Assembly: GCA_903873395.1 (NCBI GenBank)
Contig: CAIQOJ010000001.1
Location: forward strand, 1-36,871
Origin: an uncultured Acidimicrobiaceae bacterium
GTDB lineage: Bacteria > Actinomycetota > Acidimicrobiia > Acidimicrobiales > RAAP-2
DNA: 36,871 nucleotides
Reading direction: 5' to 3'
Each line of letters opens with the position of its first letter. The stretch's first letter is position 1. The notes under the pieces were generated by a model that saw only the letters and a program-made list of their open reading frames with translations, ran no database searches and was not told where the DNA came from. This document shows, in pieces, positions 27,107 through 34,329 of the stretch. The position numbers and the translations under genes are program-made.

Positions 27107-27852
27107 CAGTCAGGACCGTCCGCCACTCTGCCGTCAACCTTGACGACGCCGGTGACATCAAGGGCGGCCACCGGTCCGATGACGATGGTGGCCGGGGCCG
27201 CCAAGCCGACGTCGGGCAGGCCGGCCAGTGTGGTGCGCACCACTTCCTGGTCAGCGGTCGTTCCCCAGCGCACCACGGCCACCGGCTCGTCGATCGGACG
27301 CCCGGCGGCGAGCAGTTCCTGCACGATCTCTGCTCGACGCCCCATGCCCATGAGGATCACCAGCGTGCCGCCCGTGCGAGCCAGAGCCCCCCAATTCACT
27401 CCAGGAAGGTCTGGATCGCCGGCATGCCCGGTCACCACGGTGAACGAGGTCGACACGGTGCGATGCGTCACCGGGATGCCCGCGGCCCCAGGAGCAGCCA
27501 CAGCCGACGTCACTCCAGGGACGACCTCGACGTCGATACCGGCCTTACGCAGTGCCTCCGCCTCTTCACCTCCTCGTCCGAAGACGAACGGATCGCCGCC
27601 CTTCAGTCGGACGACGCGTCGGCCACTACGCCCAAGGGTCACCAGAAGCTCGTTGATGTCCGCCTGGCGTCCTGACTGACCTGGCCCCTTGCCCACGTCG
27701 ATCAGTTCTGCATCGTCAGGGACGAGATCGAGGAGTGCCCGATCGAGGAGCCGGTCATAGAGGACCACCTCGGCAGCCCCCAAGAGGGCAGCCCCTCGCA
27801 GGGTCATGAGGCCGGGATCCCCCGGCCCTGCACCGACCAGCGCAACCGTCAT
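27106..27852 (-). CDS. cobA: Uroporphyrinogen-III C-methyltransferase (SUMT)
   Basis: Uses two S-adenosylmethionines to make precorrin-2, the branch toward sirohaem and cobalamin. 248 residues from the ATG at 27852, which overlaps the hemC stop as ATGA; the GTG-type extension to 27864 is unnecessary. Signature VGAGPGDPGLMTLRG at the N-terminus, VRLKGGDPFVFGRGGEEAEAL and VVPGVTSAVAAPGAAGIPVTHR are diagnostic of SUMT. No sirohaem chelatase/dehydrogenase domain is attached. Confidence 0.95.
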   Translation of the reverse strand: MTVALVGAGPGDPGLMTLRGAALLGAAEVVLYDRLLDRALLDLVPDDAELIDVGKGPGQSGRQADINELLVTLGRSGRRVVRLKGGDPFVFGRGGEEAEALRKAGIDVEVVPGVTSAVAAPGAAGIPVTHRTVSTSFTVVTGHAGDPDLPGVNWGALARTGGTLVILMGMGRRAEIVQELLAAGRPIDEPVAVVRWGTTADQEVVRTTLAGLPDVGLAAPATIVIGPVAALDVTGVVKVDGRVADGPD

Positions 27853-28796
27853 CCTGGGCTCCACGGCCCAAGTTCAGCACCACCGGCATCGTCCAGCAGG
27901 TACCGGGCAACCCGTCGACCCAGCGCAGGACCGTCCGCTCCTTGGTCCGTGTGACGCAAGACCACTCGACCATCTGCGCAGCCCATGATGCCCGTGAGCC
28001 GAAGATGGGGACGGTCGTCACTCTCGCTGTCGGCGAACACGGCATGGGCGCCGACGGGAAGCGTGCACCCACCGCCGAGCTCGGCAAGGAACGCTCGCTC
28101 AGCCTCGACCTGAGCTCGGACACCAGCGTCGTCGAGCAACTCGAGGATGCTCAACACCTCGTGATCTTCATGGCGACACTCCAAAGCCAAGGCTCCTTGA
28201 GCCACTTGGGGCACCATCGCTGAGGGCGAAAGGGTCTCCATCGGCATCCCGTCGGGCGCCTCCCACTCCAGGCGATCGAGAGCGGCTCGGGCCACCACCA
28301 CGGCAGTTGCGCCCCCTGAACCGACGCGGGCCAGTCGTGTGGCCATGTTTCCCCGAAGATCAGCAAACGTCAGGTCGTGGCGCAGATCAGCTAGCTGCAC
28401 CCGGCGGCGGGCCGATCCAGTGGCCACAGTGGCGCCGGTGGGCAACGTGGCGAGGGTGGCGCCGACCAGAACGTCGCGGGGATCCGCTCGCTCAGGCAGG
28501 CAGGCCAGGATCAGGCCAGATTCGCCAATTCCAGGGGAGGCCGGGAGATCCTTGGCCGAGTGGACGGCCACATCGGCATCACCCCGAGACACGGCTGCTT
28601 GGACCTCGGTGACGAACACACCCTGGCCGCCGATCCGAGACAAGGGAACGTCGGTCCTGCGGTCCCCATAGGTCTCCACAACCACCAGCTCGGTGGCCAC
28701 GTCGTGCGCTTCCATCAAGAAAGCGACGCGGCGAGCCTGCCAGAGCGCCAGAGGCGAACCACGGGTGGCGAGCCTGATCGTCAGGGATCCGGTCAT
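27849..28796 (-). CDS. hemC: Hydroxymethylbilane synthase (porphobilinogen deaminase)
   Basis: Polymerises four porphobilinogens into hydroxymethylbilane. 315 residues. Catalytic aspartate D83 is in DVAVHSAKDLP, and the dipyrromethane-cofactor cysteine is C244 in LGGGCTLPVGAHA. The N-terminal IRLATRGSPLALWQA is the family start. hemA ends 38 bases upstream. Confidence 0.97.
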   Translation of the reverse strand: MTGSLTIRLATRGSPLALWQARRVAFLMEAHDVATELVVVETYGDRRTDVPLSRIGGQGVFVTEVQAAVSRGDADVAVHSAKDLPASPGIGESGLILACLPERADPRDVLVGATLATLPTGATVATGSARRRVQLADLRHDLTFADLRGNMATRLARVGSGGATAVVVARAALDRLEWEAPDGMPMETLSPSAMVPQVAQGALALECRHEDHEVLSILELLDDAGVRAQVEAERAFLAELGGGCTLPVGAHAVFADSESDDRPHLRLTGIMGCADGRVVLRHTDQGADGPALGRRVARYLLDDAGGAELGPWSPG

Positions 28797-28834
28797 CGCA
28801 CCGACCCGGCGAGCTGGTTTCGGTGGACCACCAG

Positions 28835-30118
28835 TCAGAGGTCGAAAAGGATCCGGAGCGCGTCGGTCAGCCGCTCACCACGGGGGGTGCCAGCCGCCTC
28901 CTTCAGAGCCAGCGTCGGCTGGTGAAGCAACTTGGCCACCATGGCACGTGTGGCCATGTCCACCTGCTCCCACTGCTCGTCGTTCAGTTCGGAGCGCTTG
29001 GCTCGCAGGCGGACCAACTCGCTCTGACGGGTCTCTTCGACCAACGAACGCAGTGCGGAGATGACCGGAGCCGCATCGCGAGCACGGGTGGCGATCCGAT
29101 AGCGCCCGACCTCTTCGCCCACGATGGTGCTGGCCGCAGCCACTTCGTCCTGGCGGCCGGTGATGGCTTCAGCCACGGCAGCTCGCAGGTCATCCATGTC
29201 GCAGAGTTCCACCCCGCCAAGACGTCCGGCATCGGGAGCCACGTTGCGGGGGACCCCGAGGTCGACCACCAAGAGCGGGGGCCTCCCACCGCGACCGGCC
29301 AACGATGCCTCGAGCAATGGACGGTCCACAATGGGGTGGGCCGTCCCCACCGAGGTGAAGACCACGTCGGCCGAGGTGAGGAGGTCTTGGAGATCGTCGA
29401 GATCACGAGTCTCGACGACGCCTGCAGCATCATCAGGTAGGGCGCCGGCCAATGCCTGGCCTCGATCCGAGCTCCGGTTGGCCACGGTGAGATGGGTCAC
29501 ATCGTGGCCCGGAAGCGCCTGAGCAACCCCGGCACCCATCTCGCCAGCCCCCACGATCAAGACCCGAGCGCCGGCCAGACCCCCGCTGCGACGATCGGCG
29601 GCCAGAGCGACGGCGCCATGACTCAGCGACGTGATCCCTCGGGCGATGGCCGTCTCCGAACGAACCCGCTTGCCCGTCTCCACCGCGTGTCGGAACAGTG
29701 CACCGAGCACTGGGCCCGACGCCTCTTCGCCATGGGACCGCTCCCACGCCCTGCGGACCTGGCCCAAGACCTCGGACTCACCAAGGACTGCCGAATCGAG
29801 GCCAGAAGCCACCGTGAAGAGGTGGGTAGGTACATCGTCGTCGAAGTGGATGGTGCACAGCGGCGCCAGATCTTCGACGGCACTTCCGCTCAGCTCGGCC
29901 AAGAACCCTTGGATCTCGTCGACGCCATCGTGGAACCGCTCGACGACGGCATAGACCTCGGTGCGGAGGCAGGTCGACAGAAGGACCGCTTCCGAGAGGT
30001 TCGGCTGGTCGCGGAGGCGACCCAGCGCCTTGGGCAGATCAGTCTCGGTGACCGACACCCGGTCCAAGAGATCGAGCGAGGCGAGGCCTTGTCCGAGGCC
30101 GACGACGATCACGGACAT
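28835..30118 (-). CDS. hemA: Glutamyl-tRNA reductase
   Basis: First committed step of the C5 tetrapyrrole route: NADPH-dependent reduction of glutamyl-tRNA to glutamate-1-semialdehyde. 427 residues. The catalytic cysteine is C50 in LLSTCLRTEVYAV; the SGLDSAVLGESEVLGQVRRAW block and the NADPH motif VLIVGAGEMG are intact; a C-terminal dimerisation helix region with LHQPTLALKEAA follows. The ATG lies inside the end of a 49-codon ORF (30109-30258), which could couple its translation. Confidence 0.97.
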   Translation of the reverse strand: MSVIVVGLGQGLASLDLLDRVSVTETDLPKALGRLRDQPNLSEAVLLSTCLRTEVYAVVERFHDGVDEIQGFLAELSGSAVEDLAPLCTIHFDDDVPTHLFTVASGLDSAVLGESEVLGQVRRAWERSHGEEASGPVLGALFRHAVETGKRVRSETAIARGITSLSHGAVALAADRRSGGLAGARVLIVGAGEMGAGVAQALPGHDVTHLTVANRSSDRGQALAGALPDDAAGVVETRDLDDLQDLLTSADVVFTSVGTAHPIVDRPLLEASLAGRGGRPPLLVVDLGVPRNVAPDAGRLGGVELCDMDDLRAAVAEAITGRQDEVAAASTIVGEEVGRYRIATRARDAAPVISALRSLVEETRQSELVRLRAKRSELNDEQWEQVDMATRAMVAKLLHQPTLALKEAAGTPRGERLTDALRILFDL

Positions 30119-30258
30119 TGTGGTGTCCGCTTCGGTCGCTGTGTGGCGGTCTCGATCACGTGGGGGCCAGTCTCCTCAGGCTTGAACGCGGGCTCGAGCA
30201 CAGGACGTGAACAGCAGTTCCGGTGCCCGATGTACCTGCACCGCAGGCAGTTCCTCAC
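30109..30258 (-). CDS. Small Cys-rich ORF between rex and hemA
   Basis: A 49-residue frame below usual gene-calling cut-offs. It reads MRNCLRCRYIGHRNCC at the start: Cys at 4, 7, 15, 16 and 48 and His at 12, giving C-x2-C...H-x2-CC, a plausible small metal or disulfide centre. The GTG start is preceded by TAGGCT with a five-base gap, matching other leaderless-type starts in this window. Its TGA overlaps the hemA start region by 10 bases. In other actinobacteria a small redox protein (glutaredoxin-like) can sit just before hemA, but this one shows no thioredoxin fold and I do not recognise it. Third-position GC looks fairly high but lower than neighbours toward the end. Chance ORF remains possible. 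Confidence 0.45.
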   Translation of the reverse strand: MRNCLRCRYIGHRNCCSRPVLEPAFKPEETGPHVIETATQRPKRTPQCP

Positions 30259-30263
30259 ATCGC

Positions 30264-30269
30264 AGCCTA
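30264..30269 (-). promoter_or_regulatory. Candidate -10 box upstream of the small ORF and hemA
   Basis: TAGGCT on the minus strand ends five bases before the GTG of the small ORF at 30258. It could drive hemA-hemC-cobA-hemD independently of rex. A loose Rex-like element lies downstream at 30207-30224 (minus strand CCGGAA-N6-TTCACG); only the TTCAC half is convincing. Confidence 0.35.
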
Positions 30270-30349
30270 CCGACCCTGCAGAGACCAGGGAGCGGGGCAG
30301 ATGTCCCTACCCCGTCGACGAGGCCGTGGCACCACCTCGCTGGCCTGGT

Positions 30350-31090
30350 TCAGCCGACCCTGGGGGTTCTGCCGCTCGAGCCGAGCACGGGCATCGGCTC
30401 GGCTGGTTCGTCGGATGCCGTCTGCCGCTGAGCCTCGAAGAAGCTGAGGATCTGCAGTTCGATGCTGAGGTCCACGTAACGGATCAGCACGTCGGCGGCG
30501 ACGTCGAGCACCTGGGGGGCGAAGTTCAAGAGGGACCGGACCCCAGCACCCACGAGCAGATCGGCCACGTGCTGTGCTGCGCCAGCGGGCACGGTGATGA
30601 CTCCGATGGCCGGGTGGGCCTCGGCCATGATGTCGGGCAGGTCTTCAGGTGGTCGCACCCTGATGCCGTCGACCACCAGTCCCACGATGTGGGGATCGGA
30701 GTCGATCAGGCCGACAACGTCGAAGTTTCGGGCGGCAAACCCTTGGCTCCGAGCCAAGGCTCGGCCCAGGTTGCCCACCCCGGCGATGACCACAGGCCAC
30801 ACCTGGTCGAGTCCGAGACGGTGGTCGATCTGCTTGATGAGGAACGCGGTGTCGTAACCGGCTCCGCGCGTGCCGAACGACCCGAGCAACGACAGGTCTC
30901 TGCGGACCTTGGCGGCATTGACCCGGGCCGCCGATGCCAGGAGTTCAGAGGAGACCGTGGTGACCCCGGCCCGCAGCAACTCCTCGAGCGTGCGCTGGTA
31001 GACAGGAAGCCGGGCCACCGTCGCCTCGGGAATCCGGCGCGGCGAACCGGACAGTGGTGCATCGTCTTCAGCGGAGCGCTCGGTGGGCAC
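30350..31090 (-). CDS. rex: Redox-sensing transcriptional repressor Rex
   Basis: NADH/NAD+-responsive repressor that in Streptomyces controls respiratory and haem genes. 246 residues from a GTG. An N-terminal winged helix (about 20-80) includes VSSELLASAARVNAAKVRRDLSLLGSFGTRGAGYD, a strong Rex signature; the Rossmann motif GVGNLGRAL is at 104-112; the C-terminal domain-swapped helix region YVDLSIELQILSFFE is present. It is followed by the haem genes, as in Streptomyces. Its own start shows a TACGAT box six bases upstream. Likely targets in this genome would include nuo and hem promoters, but no strong operator was found in this window. Confidence 0.95.
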   Translation of the reverse strand: MPTERSAEDDAPLSGSPRRIPEATVARLPVYQRTLEELLRAGVTTVSSELLASAARVNAAKVRRDLSLLGSFGTRGAGYDTAFLIKQIDHRLGLDQVWPVVIAGVGNLGRALARSQGFAARNFDVVGLIDSDPHIVGLVVDGIRVRPPEDLPDIMAEAHPAIGVITVPAGAAQHVADLLVGAGVRSLLNFAPQVLDVAADVLIRYVDLSIELQILSFFEAQRQTASDEPAEPMPVLGSSGRTPRVG

Positions 31091-31096
31091 CCGGTG

Positions 31097-31123
31097 ATCG
31101 TAGGACGCGTGACTCCGAGTCGC
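31097..31123 (-). promoter_or_regulatory. Candidate rex promoter with internal inverted repeat
   Basis: TACGAT (31097-31102) ends six bases before the GTG of rex. GACTC-C-GAGTC (31111-31121) is a perfect 5-1-5 inverted repeat just upstream, where it would lie between -35 and -10. It does not match the known Rex operator, so any regulator is unknown. Confidence 0.4.
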
Positions 31124-31156
31124 ACGTCCATGACATCCGACCAGTCGCCCGTTTGG

Positions 31157-31960
31157 TCAGCGCCCGAGTTGGCGGGACCGCTCGACCGCGGCGGCCACGG
31201 CCTCGATGTAGGCCGAGCGCACCGCCTTGAACTCCAGGGTGCGGATGGCCGCGGCAGTCGTACCTCCAGGCGAGGTCACTGCAGCCCGCAGGTCGACGGG
31301 GTCCTCCCCCGTCTCCTCGAGCATGCGGGCCGAACCCAACAAGGTGCCCACGACCAATTGTCGGCTCACATCCCGGGACAGCCCGGCGGTGACTCCGGCA
31401 TCGATCATGGCTTCGGCCATCAAGTACACATAGGCGGGACCCGATCCCGACACGCCGGTGACGGCATCCAGCAGGCGCTCGGGCACCCGGACCACCGTTC
31501 CCACTGCGTCCAAGATCCCCTCGGCCCAGTCCAGATCTTCGGCATTGGCCACGCTGCCGCCCGACAGGCCCGACGTGCCAGCTCCGATCAGCGCCGGCGT
31601 GTTGGGCATGGCCCGAACGACGATGCGGCCTGGGGGCAAGGCGGCCTCCAGGCGCTGAGCCGACAGACCGGCGACTACGGACAGCACCCGCATCACCCCG
31701 ACGACACCGAGTGTCCGCAGGACGCCTTCGGCAACATCGGGCTTGACGGCAAGAAGAACGTCCTGGGCTGCGATGGGGGCATCAACCACGGTGATGCCGG
31801 GATGCGCTGCAGCCAACCGGTCGCGTTGAGCGGAATCCGGCTCGGAGACAACGATCTCGGCCGGGCTGGCCCACCCGGCGGCCAGAAGTCCGGCCAGCAG
31901 GGCCGAGCCCATCTTGCCGCCGCCGACCAGGAGAAGTTTGGGTTCCAACGTGGATGCCAT
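31157..31960 (-). CDS. proC: Pyrroline-5-carboxylate reductase
   Basis: Last step of proline synthesis, reducing pyrroline-5-carboxylate with NAD(P)H. 267 residues from the ATG at 31960; the frame open to 32434 runs through the next gene in another frame and is rejected. The nucleotide motif LLVGGGKMGSALL is at about 10-22, with VRAMPNTPALIGAG and the family signature GVSGSGPAYVYLMAEAMIDAGV toward the C-terminus. Confidence 0.96.
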   Translation of the reverse strand: MASTLEPKLLLVGGGKMGSALLAGLLAAGWASPAEIVVSEPDSAQRDRLAAAHPGITVVDAPIAAQDVLLAVKPDVAEGVLRTLGVVGVMRVLSVVAGLSAQRLEAALPPGRIVVRAMPNTPALIGAGTSGLSGGSVANAEDLDWAEGILDAVGTVVRVPERLLDAVTGVSGSGPAYVYLMAEAMIDAGVTAGLSRDVSRQLVVGTLLGSARMLEETGEDPVDLRAAVTSPGGTTAAAIRTLEFKAVRSAYIEAVAAAVERSRQLGR

Positions 31961-31970
31961 GGCTGGCACG

Positions 31971-32498
31971 CTATCGGGCGTTGGGGGGTCGACGGCGGTA
32001 GCGACCCTCGTATCCGATGGACATGGCGGTAGGGAAGCATTCATCGGTGTAGGCCAAGGAGGCTCCGATGATGCGGTCGAGTTCGGTATCGCCCACCCGT
32101 GCGGTCGGCACCCGTCCCACCAGGTAGATGGCGTCTTCGTGGCCCAGAGCGAACGCCATGCCCAGTAGGTCGGCGTTGCGCTTGAGGAGGTACTGCCAGG
32201 TTGCCTCGACGTTGACCTCGGGCGCAGGCATGAACTGTGTCTCGTGCCACAGCGTCCGCTGGCGCAACGTGAGCCAGACGGTGACGAACTCCTTTTCGTC
32301 GCCAGCGAGTCGCAGGTACCACCGAGGAGCTCCGGTGACCGGGTCCCCACCCTGTTGGCGGTCGACGGCCACCAGGGCTCCGCCCTCGGCCAGCGTGCGC
32401 TCGGCCCAACTGTCGATGCGGGCACACACGGCATCCCGCTCAGCGGGCGTGAGGATCCCGGCCCACTCGTCCTCGTCGTCGTTCATCGGGTCGTGCAT
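31971..32498 (-). CDS. YbjN-domain protein
   Basis: A 175-residue cytoplasmic protein of the YbjN / type III secretion chaperone-like fold. Recognisable segments: WYLRLAGDEKEFVTVWLTLRQRTLWHETQFMPAPEVN, LLKRNADLLGMAFALGHEDAIYLVGRVP. It lies directly downstream of mshA, and in M. tuberculosis a YbjN-like gene also follows mshA, which supports the assignment. Function is unknown. I prefer the ATG at 32498 with AAGGAGG 11 bases upstream; a GTG at 32528 and an ATG at 32486 are alternatives. proC begins 10 bases after its stop. Confidence 0.85.
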   Translation of the reverse strand: MHDPMNDDEDEWAGILTPAERDAVCARIDSWAERTLAEGGALVAVDRQQGGDPVTGAPRWYLRLAGDEKEFVTVWLTLRQRTLWHETQFMPAPEVNVEATWQYLLKRNADLLGMAFALGHEDAIYLVGRVPTARVGDTELDRIIGASLAYTDECFPTAMSIGYEGRYRRRPPNAR

Positions 32499-32556
32499 GG
32501 CAGTGCCGTCCTCCTTGGGTTCGAACACGCGACGCCGACGTGCGAAGGCCGGACCG

Positions 32557-33813
32557 TCATCGGCACTCCACCAGACGACCGTCGGTCAGGTCGGCGTAGG
32601 TCTCCATCAACAGGTGAGCGGCGCGGGACCATGTGTACCGGCTGGCACGGCGGGCCGCATGGGCGGACAGCTGATCAGCCAGTGCCGGCTGGGCCAGGAT
32701 CTGGCGGATCCACCCGGCGTAGACCTCAGGGTCGGACTCCTCCACCAGATAGCCGGTGCGCCCGTGATCGACGAGGCTGCGCAGGCCACCGACATCCGAG
32801 GCCACCACCGGTGTGCCACAGGCCGCTGCCTCGAGAGCAACCAGGCCGAACGACTCCGAGCGGCTCGGCACCAGACACACGTCGGCAGCCCGGTAGAACG
32901 AGGAGAGGAGCTCGTGGGCTTGGGGGGGCACAAAGAGCACCCGGTCATCGAGGTTGAGATCCGAGACCAGTTGCGTCACCCGATCGACCTCGGCGGCACC
33001 GCGAGGTCCACTCGGCCCGCCGACAACCACCAGATGGGCGTCGGGATGATCGTTCCTGAGCGCAGCCAGCGCCTCCACGGCGACGCTGACGCCCTTGAGC
33101 GGTTGAATCCGACCCACGAACAGCAAGATCGGCCCGTCATCTGGCAGGTCCAACGCCCGACGGGCTTGGGGCCGGTCTCCCGGACCGAAGAAGGCATGGT
33201 CCACCCCCGGAGCGATGATGCGGATCCTGGAGGGATCGGCGCCGTAGAGGTCGGAGATCTGAGCAGCCTCCACCGAGCACGAGGCGAGCACGGCATCCGA
33301 GCAGCGGATGACGGCCGCCTCCGCCTCGGCCCGCAGATACCCAGCGTGGGACTCGACTTCCTCAGGGCTGGCCTCGGCCTTCACCCGGTCGAGTGTGTGG
33401 AACGTGGATACCAGAGGCAGGTCCAACTGATGCTTGATGGCGTGGCCAGCAAGGCCGCTGAGCCAGTAGTTGGCATGAATGGCGTCGAAGGGTGGATCGT
33501 CCTCGGATCCACCAGCTGCGTCCATCGACTTGAGGACTCCGTCGGCGAACTCGTCCACCACACCAGGCAGCGCCTCTTTGACGACCGGTGCCGGCGGGCC
33601 TGCGGGGACATGGTGGACCCGAAATCCCGGCTCGATGTTCACCGTGGGGGCGAGATCGTCCGACCAGGCTCGGGTGTAGACGTCGCAGATGACGCCGGAC
33701 CTGGCAAGAGCAGAGGACAACTCGCGTACGTAGACGTTCATGCCGCCGCCGTCTCCCGTGCCCGGTTGGGCCAAGGGAGAGGTATGGAGAGAAAGGACGG
33801 CCAGGCGCCTCAT
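32557..33813 (-). CDS. mshA: D-inositol-3-phosphate glycosyltransferase
   Basis: First enzyme of mycothiol synthesis, transferring GlcNAc from UDP-GlcNAc to inositol phosphate. 418 residues, GT4 family GT-B fold. N-terminal LHTSPLAQPGTGDGGGMNVYVREL is the MshA signature; HANYWLSGLAGHAIKH, VSTFHTLDRVKAE, LLFVGRIQPLKGVSVAVEAL and the nucleotide-sugar block SESFGLVALEAAACGTPVVAS are intact. A TAGGAT box nine bases before the ATG suggests a leaderless transcript and favours this start over a TTG six bases upstream. An XRE regulator gene ends 30 bases upstream. Confidence 0.93.
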   Translation of the reverse strand: MRRLAVLSLHTSPLAQPGTGDGGGMNVYVRELSSALARSGVICDVYTRAWSDDLAPTVNIEPGFRVHHVPAGPPAPVVKEALPGVVDEFADGVLKSMDAAGGSEDDPPFDAIHANYWLSGLAGHAIKHQLDLPLVSTFHTLDRVKAEASPEEVESHAGYLRAEAEAAVIRCSDAVLASCSVEAAQISDLYGADPSRIRIIAPGVDHAFFGPGDRPQARRALDLPDDGPILLFVGRIQPLKGVSVAVEALAALRNDHPDAHLVVVGGPSGPRGAAEVDRVTQLVSDLNLDDRVLFVPPQAHELLSSFYRAADVCLVPSRSESFGLVALEAAACGTPVVASDVGGLRSLVDHGRTGYLVEESDPEVYAGWIRQILAQPALADQLSAHAARRASRYTWSRAAHLLMETYADLTDGRLVECR

Positions 33814-33822
33814 GCGCAACCG

Positions 33823-33828
33823 ATCCTA
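33823..33828 (-). promoter_or_regulatory. Candidate -10 box for mshA
   Basis: TAGGAT on the minus strand lies in the 30-base gap between the XRE gene stop and the mshA ATG, which starts nine bases after it. No ribosome binding site is present, in keeping with a leaderless mRNA. Confidence 0.5.
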
Positions 33829-33843
33829 CCCAGGAGGGCCCGG

Positions 33844-34329
33844 TCAGCCGACGGTGGCTGTGGCTCCAGCATCCGTGGGTAGGTCGCTGTCGAGCGCACC
33901 GTGGAGCTCGTCATCCGCATCAGCAACCACCTGGTCCTCGTTCTCGTGCCGAAACGACAGATAGATGCGCAGAAGAGCCTGGCGCTGCTCTTCGGTCAGA
34001 TACCGGTCGGCAAAGATGTGACGGGTGAGATCCGTGTCGCCATCGGGGCGCTCGAGGATTCCCGCTTGGACGTAGAGCGTCTCGGCCGAGATGCGCAACG
34101 CCTTGGCGATCTGCTGAAGGATCTCGGCAGACGGACGGCGCAGGCCACGCTCGATCTGGCTCAGGTAGGGGTTGGAGATACCAGCCAACTCCGACAGGCG
34201 CCGCAGGGACAGCCGAGCGGAACTGCGCTGCTCACGGATGAACGAGCCGAGTTCATTGAAGCGCTCGGGTAGTTCCTTGACGAAGCGGTCACCCTCGGAG
34301 GCCGCGTCGCGGGCGGGCGCCGGTGTCAT
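33844..34329 (-). CDS. XRE-family helix-turn-helix regulator
   Basis: A 161-residue DNA-binding protein. The HTH (about 27-86) contains LGSFIREQRSSARLSLRRLSELAGISNPYLSQIERGLRRPSAEILQQIAKAL, a textbook XRE domain. The C-terminal part has HIFADRYLTEEQRQALLRIYLSF, a conserved tail shared with mycobacterial relatives, then an acidic end. The ATG overlaps the stop of the rsiG-like gene as ATGA, so the two are co-translated. Target genes are unknown; mshA immediately downstream is one candidate. Confidence 0.9.
   Translation of the reverse strand: MTPAPARDAASEGDRFVKELPERFNELGSFIREQRSSARLSLRRLSELAGISNPYLSQIERGLRRPSAEILQQIAKALRISAETLYVQAGILERPDGDTDLTRHIFADRYLTEEQRQALLRIYLSFRHENEDQVVADADDELHGALDSDLPTDAGATATVG

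Noticed and set aside
30207-30224. Rex operator upstream of hemA (minus strand CCGGAA-N6-TTCACG)
   Set aside because: Only one half-site is convincing and the element falls within the small Cys-rich ORF; kept as a remark, not a feature.
29492-32032. A plus-strand open frame of 846 codons opposite hemA, rex and proC
   Set aside because: It is antisense to three well-recognised genes, its translation is Gly/Arg/His/Asp-rich without any family blocks, and long antisense frames are expected in high-GC DNA.
32128-33882. A plus-strand open frame of 584 codons opposite mshA and the YbjN-like gene
   Set aside because: Same reason: it mirrors the codons of the real genes and has no recognisable domain or ribosome binding site.
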